Shown here one piece after another: positions 5,701-7,403 of a stretch of DNA of 7,403 nt. The position numbers were made by a program, and so were the translations under genes. Source of the stretch: an uncultured Eubacteriales bacterium (GTDB lineage Bacteria > Bacillota > Clostridia > Peptostreptococcales > Anaerovoracaceae). Each line of letters starts with the position of its first letter. Within the stretch, counting starts at the first letter, position 1. Below the pieces are notes generated by a model. The model saw nothing but the letters and a program-made list of their open reading frames with translations. It was not told the DNA's origin and ran no database searches. The stretch spans positions 1-7,403 of the forward strand of contig CACWYF010000058.1 in assembly GCA_902765035.1 (NCBI GenBank). Direction: 5' to 3'.

Positions 5701-6245
5701 AGAATGGTTATAAGGATCTTGCCGTTTCGGATAGGCATGGATTCAATACTGAATACCTCGCCTTCGATACAGACCTTGTCCTTAGCACCTACATAGTTCT
5801 CAAGGTCTTTATAGTCTACAGGTACATCCGTAAAATCCTTACCCAGCAGGATAAGTTCGCCTCTTGCGTTCTCGTGAGCAGGTTCTTCCTTGGCTTTGCG
5901 CCTGTATCCTCCTCCGCCGCCGTTCGAGCCGTTATAGCCGCCGCTGTAGCCGCCGGACTGGCTGCCCTGATCATTATCAGCAGAAGGCAGAGCCACCTTG
6001 ATGCCGGAGTACATATAGTTGACGCGTATCTTATGGACAGAACCGAGTTTTGCCCTGATCCTCCCCTTCATCAGACTTTCAAGATTCCTCGGCAGCACAA
6101 AATTGAGCTTGGTGTCAATACTGAGCACCAGGCTCGACCTGTCCACCGACAATCCGGTGATCTCTATATCAATATCCTGCACCTTCCTGCCCGTTGCTTC
6201 TGTAAGCTCAGCAGCAGTCAGTATCTCTTCCGGTATCTTGATCAT
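2733..6245 (-). CDS. polC: DNA polymerase III alpha subunit, PolC type, lacking the DnaQ-like exonuclease domain (1170 aa)
   Basis: This is the replicative chromosomal polymerase. In order: a short N-terminal domain (about 1-88), a Gly/Tyr/Ser-rich linker (94-114), an OB fold (about 157-240), PHP domain (251-about 480), and the polymerase core (about 550-1100). Near the C-terminus are an NGIGD hairpin-like motif (1111-1115) and a QMSIF sliding-clamp motif (1164-1168). PHP ligands are H257, H259, D290, H291, E321, H346, C396, D470 and H472. Polymerase aspartates are D697 and D699 (PDIDLNF) and D822 (KLDILGHD). The four-cysteine zinc site is C642, C645, C668 and C671; GSRGSVGSS spans 614-622. 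B. subtilis PolC has about 1437 residues with an exonuclease (DVETTG motif) inserted in the PHP domain between the ligands matching E321 and H346. Here only 24 residues lie there and no such motif occurs anywhere. The frame is unbroken. The ATG overlaps the ispG stop (ATGA), with AGGA 6 bases upstream, so translation is probably coupled. No terminator is evident. Confidence 0.97.
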   Translation of the reverse strand: MIKIPEEILTAAELTEATGRKVQDIDIEITGLSVDRSSLVLSIDTKLNFVLPRNLESLMKGRIRAKLGSVHKIRVNYMYSGIKVALPSADNDQGSQSGGYSGGYNGSNGGGGGYRRKAKEEPAHENARGELILLGKDFTDVPVDYKDLENYVGAKDKVCIEGEVFSIESMPIRNGKILITILIAAKVRTFCIKAFISSEKFAEIDENLSSGDMIRARGPIEYDTYEHENLMMANALKKVAKTFKEDTYPNGRRVELHCHSKMSDNDGFNEVADIVNTAAYWGQPAVAITDHGVVQGFPDAAKAAGKLAKAGKNIKIIYGVEGYLYPDEDAWLEDGTLDIKKNRTYHIILLAKNQEGIKNIYKLVSLSHIDYFYKRPRLPRSVLQAHREGLIIGSACEAGEVYQAVEHGASDEELERIASFYDYLEIQPLGNNQFMVNEGRVNSVDDLIANNRKIIEIGDRLGKLTVATTDSHYPTQEASIYRNIIMAGIGFRDTPSDSLYLRTTDEMMKEFEYLGDRAEEIVVTNTNKIADMIDADILPVPKGKFPPKIEGAEEQLRTSCYEKAKSIYGDPLPPEIEERLETELSSIIGNGYAVMYIAAQMLVTKSNSDGYLVGSRGSVGSSFAATMAGITEVNPLAPHYICPHCKHFEWSDEPDKYDTGYDMPEKMCPECGTRMKKEGLNIPFATFLGFKGDKEPDIDLNFAGEYQPVAHRYVGEIFGEKNVFKAGTVATIADKTAYGYVKHYVEDNNIKANKYDIDYLVKGCTGVKRTTGQHPGGIIVVPDDHEIYEFCPIQKPANKRDTDVITTHFDYHKIDENLLKLDILGHDVPQLIRHLQVMTGVDPMEIPLDDRETLSIFTSLDALHIKNPDYKFTHGTYAIPEFGTNFTRNMLDDIHPTTVSALIKMSGFSHGTDVWTNNAQELLRNGTATIDEVISCRDDIMNFLIAKGLPNSDAFKIMEIVRKNRVLSEEQLQMMKDHGVPDWYIWSCETLKYMFPRAHAAAYVMMSIRMAWFKVNYPEAFYAAWFSSKVDNFDAESVWKGIPEIERRMEEIEKLGNTATAKQKEHLTVYEVIYEMFSRGYEFAEPVLGTAQACRFSVVDGKVMLPFNAVNGIGDTAAESLVAAYDEREFSTIDDVRSRTRLSATNIDDLKRHGLFAGLPESAQMSIFEI
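5904..5966 (-). other. Gly/Tyr/Ser-rich low-complexity linker inside polC
   Basis: Residues 94-114 of PolC contain GGYSGGYNGSNGGGGGY, encoded by GGC/GGA-rich, slightly repetitive codons. It joins the N-terminal domain to the OB fold, where longer PolC proteins have a second N-terminal domain and a charged linker. It resembles the flexible Gly-rich tails of single-stranded DNA-binding proteins, but sequence alone cannot show a shared function. Confidence 0.75.
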
Positions 6246-7309
6246 TCAGCGTCCTGTTCCACTATCTCAATAAGCCTGTCAACGAGTCTGGCCTCGCTCA
6301 CTTTTTCGATTATCTCACCATGCGAGAATACAAGGCCTTCACCCTTGCCGCCGGCAATTCCGTAATCAGCCTCTCTGCTTTCTCCCGGACCGTTGACTGC
6401 GCAGCCCATTACAGCGATCTTAAGAGGTCTGAGACCTGCATCGCGTCTCTTCTGGGCAACTGCTTCCAGTCTCTCTTCAGCACTGTTTGCAAGGCCGATG
6501 AGATCGATCTCAGTCCTTCCGCATGTAGGGCATGAAACGACTTCGATAGCTTTCTCCCTCATGCCTACTGTTTCCAGTATTCTTTTTGCAAGCAGCACCT
6601 CTTTGACCGGATCATCTGTCAGTGATACTCTCATGGTATCTCCGATCCCTGCCAGGAGAAGCGATCCTATGCCTATCGCTGACTTCAGCTCGCCGTTGCG
6701 CGGAGTGCCTGACTCAGTGATGCCTATGTGTATCGGGCAGTCTGTCAGCTCTCTCAGCTTCATGTGGGCATCATAGTTCATCTTTACATTTGAGGACTTG
6801 ATGCTGACTACAAGCTGATCGTAGTCCATGTCCTCGATCACCTTGAGCATGTTTGCGCCGCTCTCGGCAAGTGCATCAGCTGTAACGCCGCCGTATTTTG
6901 CGATAAGGCCCTTTTCCAGGGATCCTGAATTCACACCGACTCTGATCGGGATATTCCTCTCGCGGGCTTTGTCGACGACAGCCTTCACTCTGTCAAGGCT
7001 TCCGATGTTTCCCGGGTTGATCCTGATCTTGTCGGCGCCGTTCTCGATGGACGCTATCGCCAGTCTGTAATCAAAATGTATATCCGCTACGAGCGGAACT
7101 CTTACGCGCTTTCTGGCACGCCCCAGTGACTCAGCTGCAGTCATGTCAGGAACAGCGCATCTAACGATCTCGCATCCTGCGTCAGCCAGCGCATCTATCT
7201 GCCAGACCAGTCTGTCTGTATCTCTTGTGTCAACGTTTGTCATTGACTGTATTGATACCGGCGCGCCCCCTCCGATGAGGACTCCGCCGCAGTTTACCTG
7301 TCTTGTCAT
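6242..7309 (-). CDS. ispG: 4-hydroxy-3-methylbut-2-en-1-yl diphosphate synthase (IspG/GcpE), 355 aa
   Basis: IspG is a cytosolic 4Fe-4S enzyme of the non-mevalonate (MEP) isoprenoid pathway. It reductively opens methylerythritol cyclodiphosphate to HMBPP. The TIM-barrel part has clear signatures: PVSIQSMTNVDT (17-28), VPLVADIHFDYRLA (71-84), DKIRINPGNIG (93-103), IRVGVNSGSLE (122-132) and HIGITESG (194-201). The cluster-binding part has C260 and C263 (SCPTCGR), then C303 and E310 in GCAVNGPGE. These are the three Cys and one Glu expected to hold the cluster. The length suits the compact bacterial form. The ATG at 7309 has AGGAG 8 bases upstream; a TTG two codons earlier would sit too close to that site and is rejected. 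It follows rseP by 11 bases and overlaps polC at ATGA, so the three are probably one transcript. The assignment is very secure. Confidence 0.98.
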   Translation of the reverse strand: MTRQVNCGGVLIGGGAPVSIQSMTNVDTRDTDRLVWQIDALADAGCEIVRCAVPDMTAAESLGRARKRVRVPLVADIHFDYRLAIASIENGADKIRINPGNIGSLDRVKAVVDKARERNIPIRVGVNSGSLEKGLIAKYGGVTADALAESGANMLKVIEDMDYDQLVVSIKSSNVKMNYDAHMKLRELTDCPIHIGITESGTPRNGELKSAIGIGSLLLAGIGDTMRVSLTDDPVKEVLLAKRILETVGMREKAIEVVSCPTCGRTEIDLIGLANSAEERLEAVAQKRRDAGLRPLKIAVMGCAVNGPGESREADYGIAGGKGEGLVFSHGEIIEKVSEARLVDRLIEIVEQDAE

Positions 7310-7317
7310 CTGCAAAA

Positions 7318-7322
7318 CTCCT
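7318..7322 (-). promoter_or_regulatory. ispG ribosome-binding site overlapping the rseP stop codon
   Basis: The minus strand reads TAGGAGTTTTGCAGATG. The AGGAG shares bases with the TAG stop of rseP and lies 8 bases before the ispG ATG. Ribosomes ending rseP would stop on this site, which suggests coupled translation, and the spacing decides the ispG start. Confidence 0.75.
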
Positions 7323-7403
7323 ATCCGACTATGTTCATTATGTCGTTATATGTTACGAATACGAAGAGAGCGAGCAGAATTGCCATTCCGACTATCGTCG
7401 CTT
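7321..7403 (-). CDS. rseP: RIP metalloprotease RseP (site-2 protease family), C-terminal 26 residues (partial)
   Basis: Only the end of the gene is in the window; the rest lies beyond the right edge. The visible tail contains a hydrophobic helix, TIVGMAILLALFVFVTYND, followed by IMNIVG and the stop. This fits the last membrane helix of RseP/RasP proteins, which end in a helix with a V-x-x-ND-like finish. These membrane zinc proteases cut anti-sigma factors and leftover signal peptides inside the membrane. The catalytic HExxH and the PDZ domain would be in the missing part. The identification rests on this tail together with position: rseP directly before ispG and polC is a common order in Firmicutes, usually preceded by dxr. 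The evidence is short, but the context is strong. Confidence 0.82.
   Translation of the reverse strand, partial: ATIVGMAILLALFVFVTYNDIMNIVG

Noticed and set aside
7310..7315. ispG start at the TTG two codons upstream
   Set aside because: It would be only about 2 bases from the AGGAG site; the ATG at 7309 has a normal 8-base spacing.
1..7403. Mobile elements, CRISPR array, tRNA or rRNA genes, phage genes
   Set aside because: I saw no spaced direct repeats, transposase motifs, cloverleaf-like sequence or rRNA signatures, and nearly all the DNA is accounted for by housekeeping or metal-resistance genes.

Overview
The window looks like chromosomal DNA of an anaerobic Gram-positive bacterium of the class Clostridia. 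Three things point there: a PolC-type replicative polymerase; the gene order rseP-ispG-polC on one strand, a Firmicutes housekeeping cluster; and an aldo/keto reductase carrying two 4Fe-4S clusters. Genus and species cannot be read from the sequence. All genes lie on the minus strand except one small gene at 2482-2736. I see no tRNA, rRNA, insertion sequence or CRISPR array.

Region A (1-1040) is a metal-efflux operon read right to left. It starts with an SmtB/CzrA-like ArsR regulator (632-946), continues with a free-standing 73-residue HMA metal-binding protein (330-551), and ends with a heavy-metal P1B-type ATPase whose first 91 codons lie in the window (1-275). A TTGACA -35 box and an AT-rich block of CATATG/TGAACA repeats (998-1038) form a combined promoter and operator. 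The regulator keeps the Asp/His/His/Glu alpha5 ligands of zinc sensors. The HMA protein has an Asp-Cys-x-x-Cys motif, as in Zn/Cd/Pb transporters. The likely circuit is autorepression relieved by zinc or a similar divalent metal, followed by hand-over of metal to the exporter.

Region B (1062-2481) holds a single-gene unit for an aldo/keto reductase with a C-terminal ferredoxin-like domain (1104-2243), followed by a clear intrinsic terminator (1062-1090). Its 238-base upstream region is shared with the divergent gene at 2482. It contains a perfect TATAAT, a possible 22-codon upstream ORF, and a perfect 8-bp dyad around the -35 box of the plus-strand gene.

Region C (2482-7403) holds the 84-residue plus-strand protein, which meets polC tail to tail with overlapping stop codons. 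Behind it is the tightly packed series rseP (C-terminus only), ispG and polC, with ispG and polC overlapping at ATGA. rseP encodes an intramembrane protease, ispG an isoprenoid-pathway enzyme, and polC the replicative polymerase.

The most notable observation is in polC. At 1170 residues it is much shorter than the roughly 1440 of Bacillus subtilis PolC, and the DnaQ-like 3'-5' exonuclease normally inserted in the PHP domain is absent. A linker of about two dozen residues takes its place, while every PHP metal ligand I can identify is kept. The N-terminal region is also shortened and joined to the OB fold by a Gly/Tyr/Ser-rich stretch. How this polymerase proofreads is the main question raised by the window.
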